Shown: piece after piece, positions 63,029 through 64,000 of the stretch
Position numbering within the stretch: position 1 is the first letter of the stretch
How the letters are laid out: each line of letters begins with the position of its first letter
Assembly (NCBI GenBank): GCA_047602475.1
Contig: JASGHE010000002.1
Coordinates: 1,302,001 to 1,366,000, forward strand
DNA length: 64,000 bases
Direction of reading: 5' to 3'
Origin: JAEUIE01 sp047602475
GTDB taxonomy: Bacteria; Planctomycetota; Planctomycetia; Gemmatales; HRBIN36
Notes under the pieces: model-generated
What the model was told of the DNA's origin: nothing
What the model saw: only the letters and a program-made list of their open reading frames with translations
Database searches by the model: none
Position numbers and translations under genes: made by a program

Positions 63029-64000
63029 ATGCCTGCAGAGACTGCCGCCGCAATGACGACAGACCCGCGTCGCTCACGGACCTGGACGATGCTCTTTCGC
63101 CTGTTTGAACTGGCTCGCGACCCCTACAAGATCATCATCGCCATTGGAGCGGTGATCGTTCTCACATTGGGCTGGGCCATTCTTGGCTGGATCTTCGGCA
63201 TCAACGAGAATCACCATGGTATCTGGCCCGCCAACGCCGATCGTGGCCCCAATCCCTTCCTGGTGGCAATCAACCCGGCGGAACGGAGCCAACTCTTCAG
63301 TTGGTCTCTCTGGTTTGGCCAGAACGATCAGGACCCGCCGCTTCAAGTCGAACCCTTTCGCCAGTTCTATCAGCCTGTGATCGACCTGGTGCATTACAGC
63401 CCGATAGGCCCGAAGTGGCGCAACTGGTGGTACTCCATGCTTGGCGTCGTCTGGACGCTCATCGTATGGGGTATGTCAGCCGGTGCTATTACCCGTATCG
63501 CTGCGATGCAGTTGGCCCGCAATGAGCGACTAGGACTTGTCGAGTCACTGGGCTACGCCCGTCGCAAGCTGTTTGACTACATCATCGGGCCAGCCATCCC
63601 GCTCATCGTCTTTGCCCTGCTGGCGTTCCTGAATGCTCTCGGTACGTTTCTGCTGACAATCTTCCCCTATTTGGGATCTGTGCTGACGGCTCTTCTGTTA
63701 CCATTGCCGATTCTTTCCGGCTTGATCATGGTCGTGATGCTGGTCGCCTTCATTGGCTGGCCTCTGTTCTACGCCACCATCAGCGTCGAAGGCAGCGACA
63801 GCTTTGATGCCCTCAGCAGAACCCTGGCCTACATTACGCAAGGAGCATGGAGCTACGTCAAATATACCGTCGTCTCTATAGTCTTCAGCGTGGTTATCGT
63901 CTTTGTGGTGGTACTGCTGGCTTCGGGCAGCATTTACCTCGTTCGCTGGAGCATGGGGCTGGCTCCTGGCCTCAGTTGGCAGGATACCGGCGATCCGGTC
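63029..64000 (+). CDS. Multi-span inner-membrane protein, 3' end outside window
   Basis: ATG 63029 (GAGGAG 7 nt upstream), open for 324 codons to the edge. Hydrophobic spans at about 34-54 (IIIAIGAVIVLTLGWAILGWI), 135-155, 185-205, 215-245 and 285-310, with Trp/Pro-rich loops. It resembles large conserved planctomycete membrane proteins of unknown function. No enzyme motif seen. Confidence 0.75.
   Translation, partial: MPAETAAAMTTDPRRSRTWTMLFRLFELARDPYKIIIAIGAVIVLTLGWAILGWIFGINENHHGIWPANADRGPNPFLVAINPAERSQLFSWSLWFGQNDQDPPLQVEPFRQFYQPVIDLVHYSPIGPKWRNWWYSMLGVVWTLIVWGMSAGAITRIAAMQLARNERLGLVESLGYARRKLFDYIIGPAIPLIVFALLAFLNALGTFLLTIFPYLGSVLTALLLPLPILSGLIMVVMLVAFIGWPLFYATISVEGSDSFDALSRTLAYITQGAWSYVKYTVVSIVFSVVIVFVVVLLASGSIYLVRWSMGLAPGLSWQDTGDPV

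Noticed and set aside
1..64000. CRISPR arrays or cas genes
   Set aside because: No regularly spaced direct repeats and no Cas motifs seen. The only dense repeat is the acidic coding tract at 62.4 kb.

Overview
The window looks like a planctomycete chromosome, most likely Gemmataceae-like. The evidence is a giant secreted protein with an LExRxxP N-terminal motif (LEDRTVP), a zinc-ribbon/caspase-like membrane protein, TGA read as selenocysteine, and many RND and MacB-type exporters. This placement rests on recognised family habits, not on a 16S gene, which is absent.

Layout. (1) 1-4.9 kb is chromosome: the 5' part of a metzincin-like LEPR-type protein on the minus strand, then a truncated tyrosine-integrase remnant. 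(2) 5,030-53,901 is an inferred ~48.9 kb genomic island inserted at the 3' end of a tRNA-Ser(CGA) gene (53,888-53,974, minus). A 17-bp piece of the tRNA 3' end is repeated at 5,030-5,046. A tyrosine integrase and an excisionase-like HTH gene lie beside the tRNA, and a related TTGGCACA palindrome lies just inside each end. (3) 54-64 kb is chromosome again: panD, an inactive-looking caspase homologue, a 3-methyladenine-glycosylase-like protein, a CDF transporter coupled to an RND pump, an extremely acidic protein, and a multi-span membrane protein cut by the window edge.

Inside the island: 5.2-7.2 kb, large serine recombinase. 7.7-10.3 kb, a compact eukaryote-like ubiquitin-type operon: ubiquitin-like protein, E2 domain fused to a Cys-rich RING-like region, JAMM peptidase, E1-like ThiF. 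10.4-14.4 kb, accessory genes: GP88-like, small membrane proteins, XRE regulator, GYF-domain membrane protein and a second E1-like protein that has lost the candidate catalytic Cys. 14.5-21.8 kb, a defence-like region: XRE and winged-HTH regulators, an unknown membrane protein, and a co-directional AbiTii / DisA_N-like / TIGR02391-like / metallopeptidase / HEPN-like cluster. 22.3-28.1 kb, three redox genes each interrupted by one in-frame TGA exactly at a redox Cys position and each followed by a SECIS-like hairpin, so probably three selenoproteins, mixed with LuxR, LysR, NTF2-like and methyltransferase genes. 28.2-28.5 kb, 3' remnant of a group IIC intron behind a terminator. 28.5-33.7 kb, MacB/DevBCA-like ABC exporter operon. 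34.3-49.6 kb, an efflux block (porin, retropepsin-PDZ, RND pump, adaptor, sigma-54 two-component system, two TolC-like proteins) bracketed by two paralogous small genes in direct orientation. 49.7-51 kb, debris: adaptor pseudogene, 3' half of a second tRNA (anticodon CAU), and a structured candidate RNA. 51.0-53.8 kb, unknown gene, excisionase-like gene, integrase.

The most noteworthy items are the ubiquitin-like cassette with its Cys-less E1 paralogue, the cluster of three predicted selenoproteins, and the DisA_N-like/AbiTii cluster, all on one tRNA-borne island.
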